Origin: Loktanella gaetbuli
GTDB taxonomy: Bacteria > Pseudomonadota > Alphaproteobacteria > Rhodobacterales > Rhodobacteraceae
DNA: 64,000 nucleotides
Assembly (NCBI RefSeq): GCF_020531945.1
Contig: NZ_JAJATZ010000004.1
Coordinates: forward strand, 1 to 64,000
Direction of reading: 5' to 3'
Under the pieces are notes generated by a model. The model saw only the letters and a list, made by a program, of their open reading frames with translations, had not been told where the DNA came from and made no database searches. Made by a program: the position numbers and the translations under genes. Of this stretch, positions 26,236 to 35,241 are shown piece after piece (the first letter of the stretch is position 1; every line of letters begins with the position of its first letter).

Positions 26236-26345
26236 CACGGTCTTTTGGGACTGGTCGCAGACTCGGTGAATTTGCACCGCATTGCAAGACACAGCAGCAG
26301 GCGTTAGGGATCGTGCGCCCCGACCCCTGCAAGCGAGTGAACCCG

Positions 26346-27656
26346 ATGTCCGCGCCCCGCAAGCTCTTTGTGAAAACCTACGGCTGTCAGATGAACGTCT
26401 ATGACAGCGAGCGCATGGCCGAACAGCTGGGCGGGCAGGGCTATGTGACGACCGACACCCCCGAAGATGCGGACATGATCCTGCTGAACACCTGCCACAT
26501 CCGCGAAAAGGCGGCAGAAAAGGTATATTCCGAACTCGGCCGTCTGCGGCCGCTCAAGGATGCGAACCCGGATCTGAAAATCGGCGTGGCAGGCTGCGTG
26601 GCACAGGCCGAGGGCGAGGAGATCATGCGCCGCGCACCCGTCGTGGATCTGGTCGTCGGCCCGCAAAGCTATCATCGTCTGCCTGCGATGGACGATGCGG
26701 TCCGCAGCGGGCAGCGCGCGCTGGACACCGATTTTCCCGATGACGACAAATTCGACACGCTGAAATCGCGCGGCAAGGCGAAACGCGCGCCCTCTGCCTT
26801 TCTGACCGTTCAGGAAGGCTGCGACAAATTTTGCGCGTTCTGCGTGGTCCCATACACGCGCGGCGCAGAGGTCAGCCGCCCCGCGTCACGTGTCATTCAG
26901 GAGGCCCGCGAACTGGTCGATGCCGGTGTGGCCGAACTGACGCTGCTGGGGCAGAACGTGAATGCCTATCATGGTCATGACGGCGGTTTGGCGGGTCTGA
27001 TCTGGGATCTGGCCGAAATCGACGGGCTGGAACGTATCCGTTTCACCACCAGCCATCCCAATGACATGGATGACGCGCTGATTGCCGCACACGGTGAGTG
27101 CGCCAAGCTGATGCCTTATCTGCACCTGCCGGTGCAGTCAGGGTCGGACCGGATCCTCAAGGCAATGAACCGCAAGCACACGGCCGAAAGTTATGTCCGC
27201 CTGATCGAACGCATCCGCGCGGCGCGCCCCGACATCCTGCTGTCCGGTGACTTCATCGTCGGTTTCCCCGGCGAGACCGAAGAGGATTTCGAGGCGACGA
27301 TGGATCTGATCCGGACGGTGAATTACGGGCAGGCTTATTCGTTCAAATATTCCACCCGGCCCGGCACGCCTGCGGCCGAAAAACCGCAACTGCCAGAGGA
27401 TGTAATGAACGACCGCCTGCAACGGCTTCAGGCGTTGCTGACAGAACAGCAGCGGGCGATCCAGAATAGCATGGTTGGCCGCGAGGTGGGGGTCCTGTTC
27501 GAAAAGAAAGGCCGCATCGGCGGTCAGTTGATCGGCAAATCGGACTATCTGCATGCGGTCTATGCCGACGCACCGCAGACCGCCATCGGTCAGGTCCGCC
27601 GCGTCAGGATCGAAACCGCTGGTCCGAACTCTCTGGGTGGCGTGTTGGTCGACTGA
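26346..27656 (+). CDS. miaB: tRNA-2-methylthio-N6-dimethylallyladenosine synthase
   Basis: The 436-residue radical-SAM methylthiotransferase modifies A37 of tRNAs reading UNN codons. Three domains are visible: the N-terminal UPF0004 with auxiliary-cluster Cys (VKTYGCQMN, LLNTCHIREKA, GVAGCVAQAEG), the radical-SAM CxxxCxxC (GCDKFCAFC) and a C-terminal TRAM domain. I chose ATG 26346 because MSAPRKLFVKTYGCQMN is the family start; an open frame further upstream is noise. Confidence 0.95.
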   Translation: MSAPRKLFVKTYGCQMNVYDSERMAEQLGGQGYVTTDTPEDADMILLNTCHIREKAAEKVYSELGRLRPLKDANPDLKIGVAGCVAQAEGEEIMRRAPVVDLVVGPQSYHRLPAMDDAVRSGQRALDTDFPDDDKFDTLKSRGKAKRAPSAFLTVQEGCDKFCAFCVVPYTRGAEVSRPASRVIQEARELVDAGVAELTLLGQNVNAYHGHDGGLAGLIWDLAEIDGLERIRFTTSHPNDMDDALIAAHGECAKLMPYLHLPVQSGSDRILKAMNRKHTAESYVRLIERIRAARPDILLSGDFIVGFPGETEEDFEATMDLIRTVNYGQAYSFKYSTRPGTPAAEKPQLPEDVMNDRLQRLQALLTEQQRAIQNSMVGREVGVLFEKKGRIGGQLIGKSDYLHAVYADAPQTAIGQVRRVRIETAGPNSLGGVLVD

Positions 27657-27741
27657 CGCCACCACCCAGCGTGAATCCGGTCAAATCGTCAAGAAATCCA
27701 ACGATTGTTGCCGTTTGGGACACAATATGTGGAAAAAATGC

Positions 27742-27769
27742 TTGGCGAATTCACCATACTTGCTAGAAT
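27742..27769 (+). promoter_or_regulatory. Candidate sigma-70 promoter of the OmpA gene
   Basis: TTGGCG and TAGAAT are spaced by 16 bases, about 70 bp before the GTG start. The surrounding region is unusually AT-rich for this genome. It is a pattern match only. Confidence 0.35.
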
Positions 27770-27842
27770 CGTGGCGATTGTGTGTTAAAGCTGTCTAGCC
27801 CTACATTTGGTTGTGGGTGGCGATTTTTGAGGGGATTCCGAC

Positions 27843-28394
27843 GTGGCATTCAAATTTAACGAAATTCTGAAGGTCGGGATGGCCGCTGCATTGGCGGCGA
27901 CCATGATCGGCAGCGGTGCTGCTGCCCAGCAGCGCGGCGAGATTTATCAGCCCACGATCTGGATCGACCCTGACGGGTGTGAGCACTGGGCCATGGATGA
28001 CGGCGCAGAGGGTTACATGTCGCCACATCGCACCCGTGACGGGCGTCCGGTCTGCCACCGGTCTGAAATCTGCGGCGTGATCCCGACAGATACGCTGTTC
28101 GCAACCGACCGCTGGCACATCACGGCACATGCCCGTACGCAGCTCGAGCAATTCTTTCGCACGGCCAATGCATTCGGTTTCATGATCTACGGTCACACCG
28201 ACAGCCGCGCCTCCGATGAATACAACATCCGCCTGTCCAACAACCGCGCCGGCGCGGTTGCATCCGTGGCACAGGGCCTGGGTGCACGCGTCGTCGACAT
28301 CAAGGGTTTCGGCGAGCGTCAGCCGCGCGCCACGAACGACACCCACGCTGGCATGCAGCAAAACCGCCGCGTCGAAATCTACTGCATCCGCTAA
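27843..28394 (+). CDS. OmpA-family C-terminal domain periplasmic protein
   Basis: The 183-residue protein starts at GTG behind AGGGG, has a signal peptide (AALAATMIGSGAAAQQ) and a C-terminal OmpA-like peptidoglycan-binding domain (IYGHTDSRASDEYNIRLSNN and QNRRVEIYCIR). Between them is a 35-residue segment WIDPDGCEHWAMDDGAEGYM...RPVC that recurs in the next gene. It would bind peptidoglycan non-covalently. It is 13 bp from the lipoprotein gene. Confidence 0.85.
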   Translation: MAFKFNEILKVGMAAALAATMIGSGAAAQQRGEIYQPTIWIDPDGCEHWAMDDGAEGYMSPHRTRDGRPVCHRSEICGVIPTDTLFATDRWHITAHARTQLEQFFRTANAFGFMIYGHTDSRASDEYNIRLSNNRAGAVASVAQGLGARVVDIKGFGERQPRATNDTHAGMQQNRRVEIYCIR

Positions 28395-28407
28395 GGGGAA
28401 ACTTGAT

Positions 28408-28725
28408 ATGACACCTATGAAATTGATCGGGCTTCTCGCAATCGGCACAGCACTTTCGGCCTGTGAGGGCGGCGAAGGCTTTGGCCGCATCGGGCCCGAC
28501 AAGACGATCGACCGCGGTATCAACGCCCACCATTTGTCGACCCTTGTCGCAGGCGTCTGGGTCGATCCAAACGGCTGCGATCACTGGATCATCGATGACG
28601 GCGTCGAAGGCTACCTGTCCGAGCGTATGACCCCCGACGGTCGCCCTGTCTGTTCGGGCGTCGCTGCACCGACAACAGCAGTTGGCCCGTTCAAATCCGG
28701 CTCGCCGATCCCGGATAGCCTGTGA
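28408..28725 (+). CDS. Small lipoprotein sharing a Cys motif with the OmpA protein
   Basis: The 105-residue product has a lipobox (TALSAC) cleaving near residue 19. Its middle, WVDPNGCDHWIIDDGVEGYL...DGRPVC, is clearly related to the segment in the upstream OmpA gene, with the same two Cys that could form a disulphide. I know no function for this segment. The pair is followed by a strong terminator, so it forms a two-gene unit. Confidence 0.75.
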   Translation: MTPMKLIGLLAIGTALSACEGGEGFGRIGPDKTIDRGINAHHLSTLVAGVWVDPNGCDHWIIDDGVEGYLSERMTPDGRPVCSGVAAPTTAVGPFKSGSPIPDSL

Positions 28726-28747
28726 TCGGCACAATGACATCATCAGC

Positions 28748-28780
28748 AAAAAGGCCGCAGCATTCGCTGCGGCCTTTTTT
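28748..28780. terminator. Strong bidirectional intrinsic terminator
   Basis: AAAAAGGCCGCAGC and GCTGCGGCCTTTTTT form an 11-bp GC-rich stem with a short ATTC loop and A/T tracts on both sides. It ends the OmpA-lipoprotein unit. Confidence 0.9.
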
Positions 28781-28858
28781 GTCTCACGGTTGCGTTGGCA
28801 TCTTGACCTTGTCGGCTGCGACGTCACCTTGAAGTTGAAACCTTAGCAGGAGAGACGC

Positions 28859-29869
28859 TTGTCCACTGACGCGCTGAGCCCCGATATCCGTCCAGACGCC
28901 CCGCTGGAATTTCCCGACAACTTTCTGCTGATCGACCTGTGTGGCGAATACGACAGCAATCTCGCCGCAATCGAAAGCACGTTGGGCGTGCAGATCCTGC
29001 GCCGTGGCAACCAGCTCGAGGTGATGGGCGACGAGGATGCGCGTCAGAACGCGCGCAAGGTGCTGATCGGGCTCTATGAACGGCTCGAGTCCGGTCGCAG
29101 TCTGGAACCGGGTGATGTGACCAGCGCGATGCGCCTGGGCGTCGATTCCGGTCCGCCCGAACCCGGCGACCAAAAGGAAATGTTCAAAGGCACGCCAGCG
29201 GACCGCGTGGAAATCAAGACGCGCAAGAAACTGGTCGAACCCCGCACCGAGGCGCAAAAGGCCTACGTGCGGTCGCTGTTCGAAAACGAACTGTCGTTCG
29301 GAATCGGTCCTGCGGGCACTGGCAAGACCTACCTGGCGGTGGCTGTCGCGGTGAACCATTTCATCAGCGGCAACGTGGACAAGATCATCCTGTCACGCCC
29401 CGCCGTCGAGGCAGGCGAAAAACTGGGCTATCTGCCCGGCGACATGAAGGACAAGGTCGATCCATACATGCAGCCTCTCTACGATGCGTTGAACGACTTT
29501 TTCCCGGCCAAGCAGGTCGCCAAGCTGATCGAGGAAAAGCGGATCGAAATCGCACCGCTGGCCTTTATGCGCGGGCGCACGCTGGCCCGCGCGGCCGTGG
29601 TGCTGGACGAGGCGCAGAACGCCACGTCGATGCAGATGAAAATGTTCCTGACCCGTCTGGGCGAGGGGTCGCGCATGACCATCACCGGTGACCGCACCCA
29701 GATCGACCTGCCGCGCGGCGTCAGTTCGGGTCTGTGGGACGCGGAACGCCTGCTGAAAAACATCCCCAAGATCAGCTTTAACTATTTTACCTCCAAGGAC
29801 GTGGTCCGTCACCCGCTGGTTGCCGCCATCATCGAGGCCTACGAGGCCGAGGACGCTGCAAAAGGGTGA
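28859..29869 (+). CDS. PhoH-family ATPase (PhoH-like/YbeZ)
   Basis: The 336-residue protein begins at TTG behind AGGAG. It has an N-terminal KH-like region and a PhoH ATPase domain with Walker A GPAGTGKTY (about residue 145) and Walker B VVLDEAQNAT, ending with the RVTxTGDRTQIDL-like MTITGDRTQIDLPRG. PhoH/YbeZ proteins work with YbeY in rRNA and RNA metabolism; the next gene is ybeY, four bases away. Confidence 0.92.
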   Translation: MSTDALSPDIRPDAPLEFPDNFLLIDLCGEYDSNLAAIESTLGVQILRRGNQLEVMGDEDARQNARKVLIGLYERLESGRSLEPGDVTSAMRLGVDSGPPEPGDQKEMFKGTPADRVEIKTRKKLVEPRTEAQKAYVRSLFENELSFGIGPAGTGKTYLAVAVAVNHFISGNVDKIILSRPAVEAGEKLGYLPGDMKDKVDPYMQPLYDALNDFFPAKQVAKLIEEKRIEIAPLAFMRGRTLARAAVVLDEAQNATSMQMKMFLTRLGEGSRMTITGDRTQIDLPRGVSSGLWDAERLLKNIPKISFNYFTSKDVVRHPLVAAIIEAYEAEDAAKG

Positions 29870-29873
29870 TGCC

Positions 29874-30398
29874 GTGACGATCGACCTTAATATCGAGGAC
29901 CCGCGCTGGGATGCGCTGGATCTTGCCACGCTGGCCGAGGCGGCATCGGATGCGGCCCTTGCCGAACTGGGGCTTGATCCTGCGCAGTGGGACATCAGCT
30001 TGCTGGGGTGTGACGATGCCCGTATCGCGGCCCTGAACGCCGATTTCCGGGGCAAACCTGCGCCCACCAACGTGCTGTCCTGGCCATCGGATGAACGCGC
30101 CGCGGGGATCGACGGCGAAATGCCGCTGCCGCCCGACCCGGTGGACCCCGAACTGGGCGACATCGCCATCGCCTATGATACCTGCGCCCGCGAGGCCGAG
30201 GCGGCAGGCAAAGCCATCACGGCGCATGCCACACACCTGCTGGTTCATGCCACGCTGCATCTGCTGGGGTTCGACCACGAACGCGACGCGGATGCGGACT
30301 TGATGGAAGGACTCGAGTCGCAGATACTTGTATCCATGGGTCACGCAGACCCATATAGCGACGACGCGATGGGGCGGGATCAGGCAGAGGGCCAATGA
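29874..30398 (+). CDS. ybeY: Endoribonuclease YbeY (16S rRNA maturation)
   Basis: The 174-residue metalloenzyme has the signature HLLVHATLHLLGFDHERD with three zinc-binding His, and NADFRGKPAPTNVLSWP near the middle. It helps 16S rRNA 3' processing and ribosome quality control. The start is GTG at 29874. It overlaps the CorC-like gene by 4 bp. Confidence 0.94.
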   Translation: MTIDLNIEDPRWDALDLATLAEAASDAALAELGLDPAQWDISLLGCDDARIAALNADFRGKPAPTNVLSWPSDERAAGIDGEMPLPPDPVDPELGDIAIAYDTCAREAEAAGKAITAHATHLLVHATLHLLGFDHERDADADLMEGLESQILVSMGHADPYSDDAMGRDQAEGQ

Positions 30399-31270
30399 AC
30401 GACAACGATGACAGGTCAGGCAGTCATGCCGACCGCGATGACCAGAGCGACGACGCCAGTCGCGGATTTTTTGCGCGCCTGTTCGAGGCTCTCAGCCCGA
30501 ACGATGACACCAGCGACCTGACCCCGGAAACCCTGCGGGCCACCGGGGCCGCGGCACCGATGCTGGGGATGCTCAATCTGCGCAGGCTCAAGGTCGAGGA
30601 TGTCGCCGTGCCCAAGGCCGACATCAAGGCCACGCCCGTCACCACGTCCAAGGACGAACTGGTCGAGGTGTTCCGTCAAAGCGGCCTGACGCGTCTGCCC
30701 GTGTTCGACGGCACGCTGGATACACCGATGGGGTTTGTGAACCTCAAGGATTTTGCCCTGCAATACGGTTTCAATGGCGAAGCGTCCGCATTCGATCTGC
30801 GGGCCTTGCTGCGTCCGCTTCTCTATGTGCCGCCGTCGATGCATCTGGGCATCCTGCTTGCGAAAATGCAGACGGAACGCATCCACATGGCGCTGGTGAT
30901 CGACGAATACGGGGGCACGGATGGTCTGGTGACGATCGAGGACCTGATCGAACAGGTTGTCGGTGCGATCGAGGACGAACACGACGTCGACGAGGTCGAA
31001 AGCTGGACCGAAGAGGCACCGGGTGTCTACCTCGTGCAGGCGAAAACCGGGCTCGAGGAATTCGAAGCCGAAATCGGCATGAACCTGACCGAACACGAAG
31101 AGATCGACGAAGAGGAAATCGACAGCCTTGGCGGTCTGGTTTTCATGCTGACCGGCCATGTTCCCGTGCGCGGTGAGGTCATCCAGCACCCTGACGGCCC
31201 CGAATTCGAGGTGGTCGACGCCGATCCGCGCCGCATCAAGCGCCTGCGTGTGCGGATGCCCAAGGCCTGA
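30395..31270 (+). CDS. CorC/HlyC-family protein (CBS pair plus transporter-associated domain)
   Basis: The 291-residue soluble protein has a CBS pair (about 65-190: MLNLRRLKVEDVAVPKADI, TRLPVFDGTLDTPMGFV, MALVIDEYGGTDGLVTIEDL) and a C-terminal CorC_HlyC domain (DEEEIDSLGGLVFMLTGHVP). It has no DUF21 membrane domain, so it matches the short CorC form. Mg/Co efflux or resistance is the traditional role, but this is not shown here. It is in the phoH-ybeY-corC-lnt order conserved across proteobacteria. Confidence 0.9.
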   Translation: MNDNDDRSGSHADRDDQSDDASRGFFARLFEALSPNDDTSDLTPETLRATGAAAPMLGMLNLRRLKVEDVAVPKADIKATPVTTSKDELVEVFRQSGLTRLPVFDGTLDTPMGFVNLKDFALQYGFNGEASAFDLRALLRPLLYVPPSMHLGILLAKMQTERIHMALVIDEYGGTDGLVTIEDLIEQVVGAIEDEHDVDEVESWTEEAPGVYLVQAKTGLEEFEAEIGMNLTEHEEIDEEEIDSLGGLVFMLTGHVPVRGEVIQHPDGPEFEVVDADPRRIKRLRVRMPKA

Positions 31271-31276
31271 TCCGAA

Positions 31277-32770
31277 ATGACCCGCGCGCGCCTTTGGTCC
31301 GTTCACGGGCTGTTGCGGTTCGGGGCGCTGGCGGGGCTGGGTGTTTTCACCGCGCTGACCCATGCGCCGTTCGATCTGTGGCCCGCCGCGCTGATCGGTT
31401 GGGCCGCGATCCTCTGGGTGCTGGCGCAAGCCCCGACACTGCGACTTGCGCTGACAGCCGTGCTGGCTGTCGGGCTGGGCTATTTCGGGTTCACGCTGCG
31501 CTGGTTGATCGAACCTTTTCTGGTGGATGCGGCGACCTGGGGCTGGGCTGCACCGTTCGGCGTCAGCCTGATGGCCCTGCGTGAAACGCTATTCTGGGTG
31601 GCGGGCGTGGCCGTCGCGCGCTGGGTCGGGGCAGGGCGTTTGCCCGCGCTGGTGTTGTGCCTCACCCTGGCAGAGGCGCTGCGCGGCTATCTGTTCACCG
31701 GTTTTCCCTGGGGCTTGATCGGTCACGCGCTGATCCCGACACCGCTTGCACAAGTGGCGGCGCTGGGCGGGCCGCATCTGCTGACCTTGGTCATCCTGAC
31801 CGTTGCAGCGGGTCTTGTTTACGTGGTCCAGCGCCACTGGTGGGGGTCCGTGCCGCTGATCGTTGCGGCCTGCGCATGGCCGCTGCTGGCACCGGGCCCC
31901 GCACCTGCAACGGACGGTCCAATGGTGCGCATCGTCCAGCCCAATGCGCCGCAGGACGAAAAGTGGGATCCTGCAAGCAACGCCGTCTTCTTTGACCGGA
32001 TGATGGCTGCGACCCGCGCGGACCCGGTGCCGGACCTGATTGTCTGGCCGGAAACCGCGATACCCGTCCGGCTGGATTTCGCATGGCCCGAGCTGGAAAT
32101 CATGTCAGAGGCCGCACGCGGCGCGCCATTGATCACGGGCATCAACCGGGTGCAGGACGATCAGTATTACAACAGCCTGATCGTGCTGGGGCGCGGTGCG
32201 CAGGTCATGGATATCTACGACAAATCCCATCTTGTGCCCTTTGGTGAATATGTCCCCTTTGGGGATCTGCTCAAATCCATGGGGGTGCGCGGGCTGGCAC
32301 CATCCGATGGTGGCGGCTTTGCCAAGGGGTTGCCGCGCCAATCCCTGATTGATCTGCCCGGCATTGGTCCGGCCCGCGCCCTGATCTGCTACGAGGGTAT
32401 ATTTGCCGAAGAGGTCGCCGTTCCCGGTGCGCGGCCCCGCCTGCTGGTGATGATCACCAACGACGCCTGGTTTGGCCGTGCGGCGGGACCGCAACAGCAT
32501 CTGGCACAGGCGCGTCTGCGGGCGATCGAACAGGGCCTGCCGATGGTGAGGTCGGCCAACACGGGCATCAGCGCGATGATTGACGCGCAGGGCAGGGTGC
32601 TTGCATCGCTGCCGCTGGGCGAGGCGGGGCATATCGACGCCCCCTTGCCGCCAGCAGATCCCGTCACGGTCTATGCGCGCGCCGGTGACTGGCCTGCGCT
32701 GCTGTTGGTCCTGCTGGGTCTCGCGGTCACACTTATCACAACACCGCGCCGCCATAATCTTGACGCTTGA
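31277..32770 (+). CDS. lnt: Apolipoprotein N-acyltransferase
   Basis: The 497-residue inner-membrane enzyme adds the third acyl chain to lipoproteins. About six to seven membrane spans occupy residues 10-200, followed by a nitrilase domain with the catalytic Glu (IVWPETAIP), Lys (YDKSHLVPFGEYVPF) and Cys (ALICYEGIFAEEV), and a last membrane span near the C-terminus. The length is normal. Confidence 0.94.
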   Translation: MTRARLWSVHGLLRFGALAGLGVFTALTHAPFDLWPAALIGWAAILWVLAQAPTLRLALTAVLAVGLGYFGFTLRWLIEPFLVDAATWGWAAPFGVSLMALRETLFWVAGVAVARWVGAGRLPALVLCLTLAEALRGYLFTGFPWGLIGHALIPTPLAQVAALGGPHLLTLVILTVAAGLVYVVQRHWWGSVPLIVAACAWPLLAPGPAPATDGPMVRIVQPNAPQDEKWDPASNAVFFDRMMAATRADPVPDLIVWPETAIPVRLDFAWPELEIMSEAARGAPLITGINRVQDDQYYNSLIVLGRGAQVMDIYDKSHLVPFGEYVPFGDLLKSMGVRGLAPSDGGGFAKGLPRQSLIDLPGIGPARALICYEGIFAEEVAVPGARPRLLVMITNDAWFGRAAGPQQHLAQARLRAIEQGLPMVRSANTGISAMIDAQGRVLASLPLGEAGHIDAPLPPADPVTVYARAGDWPALLLVLLGLAVTLITTPRRHNLDA

Positions 32771-32801
32771 CCCCCTTAGGGCCAGCGCATAGGCCGCATC
32801 C

Positions 32802-32853
32802 ATTCACCATTCCAACGGCTTCCTGACGGGGTGGGATCAACATACCGGAGCAC
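32802..32853 (+). ncRNA. SAM/SAH-type riboswitch upstream of metK
   Basis: The leader reads CCAACGGCTTCCTGACG, then GTGGGATCAACATAC and CGGAGCA just before the metK ATG. The AACGGCTTCCTG core and the terminal CGGAGCA overlapping the ribosome site match my memory of the SAM/SAH aptamer found upstream of metK in Rhodobacterales. Binding would hide the GGAG ribosome site and lower MetK synthesis when SAM is abundant. Confidence 0.8.
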
Positions 32854-32857
32854 TTTC

Positions 32858-34039
32858 ATGGCACGCCAAGACTACATTTTCACCTCGGAATCCGTTTCTG
32901 AGGGTCACCCTGACAAGGTCTGCGACCGCATTTCCGATGCCGTCCTCGACGCCTTTCTCGCCGAAGAACCAGAGGCGCGCGTTGCCTGTGAAACCTTTGC
33001 CACGACCAACCGCGTCGTCATCGGCGGCGAGGTCGGCCTGTCTGACAAATCGCGCCTTGCGACATTCAAGGACAGCGTGCCCGAGATCGCCCGCGCCTGC
33101 ATCAAGGACATCGGTTACGAGCAGGACAAGTTCCACCATGAAACGGTGGAAATCACGAACCTGCTGCACAACCAGTCCGCGCATATCGCCCAGGGTGTCG
33201 ACAGCGCCGAAGGCAAGGACGAGGGTGCCGGCGACCAAGGCATCATGTTCGGCTACGCCTGCATCGAAACGCCCGACCTGATGCCGGCACCGATCCAGTA
33301 TGCCCATGCGATCCTGCGCCGTCTGGCCGAGGTGCGCAAATCCGGTGCCGAACCGCTGCTGCGCCCCGACGCCAAGAGCCAGATCAGCCTGCGTTACGCA
33401 AACGGCAAACCCGTCGAGGTCACGCAGATCGTGCTGTCCACCCAGCACGAGTCCGAGGCGCAAAGCCAGGCCGACATCCGCGCCATCGTGGAACCCTATA
33501 TCCGCGAAACGCTGCCCGACGGTTTCATCACCGACAAGACCGAATGGTGGGTGAACCCCACCGGCACATTCGTCATCGGCGGGCCCGACGGCGACGCGGG
33601 CCTGACGGGACGCAAGATCATCGTGGACACCTACGGCGGTGCGGCCCCCCACGGCGGCGGCGCGTTTTCCGGCAAGGACCCGACCAAGGTTGACCGCTCG
33701 GCCGCCTATGCTGCGCGCTATCTGGCGAAAAACATCGTGGCCGCCGGCATGGCGTCGCGCTGTACCCTGCAATTATCCTATGCCATCGGTATCGCGAAAC
33801 CGCTGTCGATCTACGTCGATCTGCACGGCACGGGCGAGGTCGACGAGGCTGCGATCGAACGGATCATCCCGCAGGTGATGGACCTGACCCCGCAGGGGAT
33901 TCGCACGCATCTGGGCCTGAATCGCGCGATCTATGCCCGCACGGCGGCCTACGGCCATTTCGGCCGCGCGCCGCAGGACGATGGCGGCTTCAGCTGGGAA
34001 CGCGCCGATCTGGCCGAGGCGCTGAAGCGCGCGGTGTAA
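32858..34039 (+). CDS. metK: S-adenosylmethionine synthase
   Basis: The 393-residue enzyme makes SAM from methionine and ATP. Motifs include SEGHPDKVCDRISDA, DEGAGDQGIMFGYA and the P-loop-like GGGAFSGKDPTKVDRS. ATG 32858 is the family start (MARQDYIFTSESV); GGAG eight bases upstream is part of the riboswitch. The length is normal. Confidence 0.97.
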   Translation: MARQDYIFTSESVSEGHPDKVCDRISDAVLDAFLAEEPEARVACETFATTNRVVIGGEVGLSDKSRLATFKDSVPEIARACIKDIGYEQDKFHHETVEITNLLHNQSAHIAQGVDSAEGKDEGAGDQGIMFGYACIETPDLMPAPIQYAHAILRRLAEVRKSGAEPLLRPDAKSQISLRYANGKPVEVTQIVLSTQHESEAQSQADIRAIVEPYIRETLPDGFITDKTEWWVNPTGTFVIGGPDGDAGLTGRKIIVDTYGGAAPHGGGAFSGKDPTKVDRSAAYAARYLAKNIVAAGMASRCTLQLSYAIGIAKPLSIYVDLHGTGEVDEAAIERIIPQVMDLTPQGIRTHLGLNRAIYARTAAYGHFGRAPQDDGGFSWERADLAEALKRAV

Positions 34040-34057
34040 TCCGGTTCAATTTCGACG

Positions 34058-34089
34058 AAAGGGGCGGGCCGGTGGCCCGCCCTTTTTTG
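34058..34089 (+). terminator. Intrinsic terminator after metK
   Basis: GGGGCGGGCC and GGCCCGCCC form a GC stem with a short loop, followed by TTTTTT. The A-run on the other side may allow termination of the opposing hypothetical gene as well. Confidence 0.85.
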
Positions 34090-34197
34090 TTGGCAGTCAA
34101 AGGGTCCCGGCCGTGGTCCGATGCCGGGCAACCCTGACACCCGACGGTCCAGAGGGGCGTAAAATGGGCCGCAAGGGAGTCCGGCCCAGATCTGCAC

Positions 34198-34752
34198 TTA
34201 GCTGGGTGAATACGGCAGCGACGCATGGTGCAGCACGATCTTTGGCGCGCCGTTTTCCATCAGCGCGTCGCCAAACGTGTATGCGACCTTCGCCTCTGAC
34301 CCGTCGGTCGTGGTAAAGAAATAATTGCCCATCGCCATGGCGGTATCGCCGCTGATGATCGTGCCTGTGTTTTCCCAGCATACATTGGTGTAGAGCGCAG
34401 TCGCGAAACCACCGTCCTCGGCGATGTCATCACCGACAAAATAGAACAGCGCCTCGTCGAAGGAGCCGTGGAACTGATCCTCGGCGGCAGGTGTCGGGTA
34501 GAAAAGCGCCTCATCTTCTTTGTAGGCGTAGAACGTACTGATATGATCCGTTGCCGCGGCCGGATAGTCGCCGCCGTCGGCGTGGATCTGGTCGATGTTC
34601 ACGATGCCATGGCCCCATGCCGTCTGGACGGCGGTGATTTGTTCGCGCGTCAAACCGGACGGGTCAGCGGCAAATACGGCGCCGTTGGAGGCGGCAAACG
34701 CAATGACCGTTGCTGCTGCAAGCGTCCTGGGATGTGTCTTGTCAGTCTTCAT
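34198..34752 (-). CDS. Secreted SnoaL/NTF2-like hypothetical protein
   Basis: The 184-residue protein has a signal peptide (AAATVIAFAASNGAVFA) and a compact alpha+beta domain (VQTAWGHGIVNIDQI, TALYTNVCWENTGTIISG, AMAMGNYFFTTTDG, KIVLHHASLPYSPS). The alternating strands and the final HHASLPY motif fit the NTF2/SnoaL fold; relatives are sometimes misnamed phosphoribosyl-AMP cyclohydrolase. A periplasmic role is likely, otherwise unknown. It sits in an accessory pocket between metK and trmB. Confidence 0.55.
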   Translation of the reverse strand: MKTDKTHPRTLAAATVIAFAASNGAVFAADPSGLTREQITAVQTAWGHGIVNIDQIHADGGDYPAAATDHISTFYAYKEDEALFYPTPAAEDQFHGSFDEALFYFVGDDIAEDGGFATALYTNVCWENTGTIISGDTAMAMGNYFFTTTDGSEAKVAYTFGDALMENGAPKIVLHHASLPYSPS

Positions 34753-34892
34753 TTGCGTGTTTGGTCGGGGTGGTGACTGGGATAGGGGCAGCGATTTTCA
34801 TGCTACCGATTGAATGATTTCCGGTTTCGATAGCCTGAGGGAATGAATGCGGGCGGATGTCATGCGACCGCCGTCGAGGCAGCTCGGATGCT

Positions 34893-35045
34893 GCGTACCT
34901 GTCGCCGATCACGGCGCATTCGGCACCGCCGCAGAGGCGCTTGCCGTCCGTCAGCCCAGCCTGCCCAAATAGCTGAGCACCATGGAATAAGAGCTGGGTG
35001 TCTGCCTTTTTGAACGCACCTCGCGGCGCGTGGCGCTGACACCGA
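34893..35045 (+). pseudogene. LysR-family regulator N-terminal remnant with two stops
   Basis: One plus-strand frame reads VADHGAFGTAAEALAVRQPS, LPK, stop, LSTME, stop, ELGVCLFERTSRRVALTP. This is plainly a LysR helix-turn-helix (compare ADHGSFxxAAExLxVSQPS and LExELGVxLFERTxRxVxLTP). TAG and TAA codons interrupt it and no effector domain follows. It lies immediately ahead of the dienelactone hydrolase gene, which it may once have regulated. Confidence 0.7.
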
Positions 35046-35241
35046 CCAGCCATATCATGCGGCGCGGAACATCCGGCGCCAAAGAGAGCCAAAGCGGTTC
35101 GTTGCGCACAGACTGAACCACTGCCGCCGGCACTTAAGGCATTCCGCGGCAACTTGCCGCTCAAAACACATCCTTTCGTCAGGCGACTTTACCCAGCGTC
35201 GCCCTACATCCCAAACATCACGTCACCGCAGGGAGAAAACC
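35046..35241. other. Leader of the dienelactone hydrolase gene
   Basis: No further coding sequence is recognised here after the LysR remnant. The ribosome site GGGAG lies just ahead of 35242. Confidence 0.4.
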
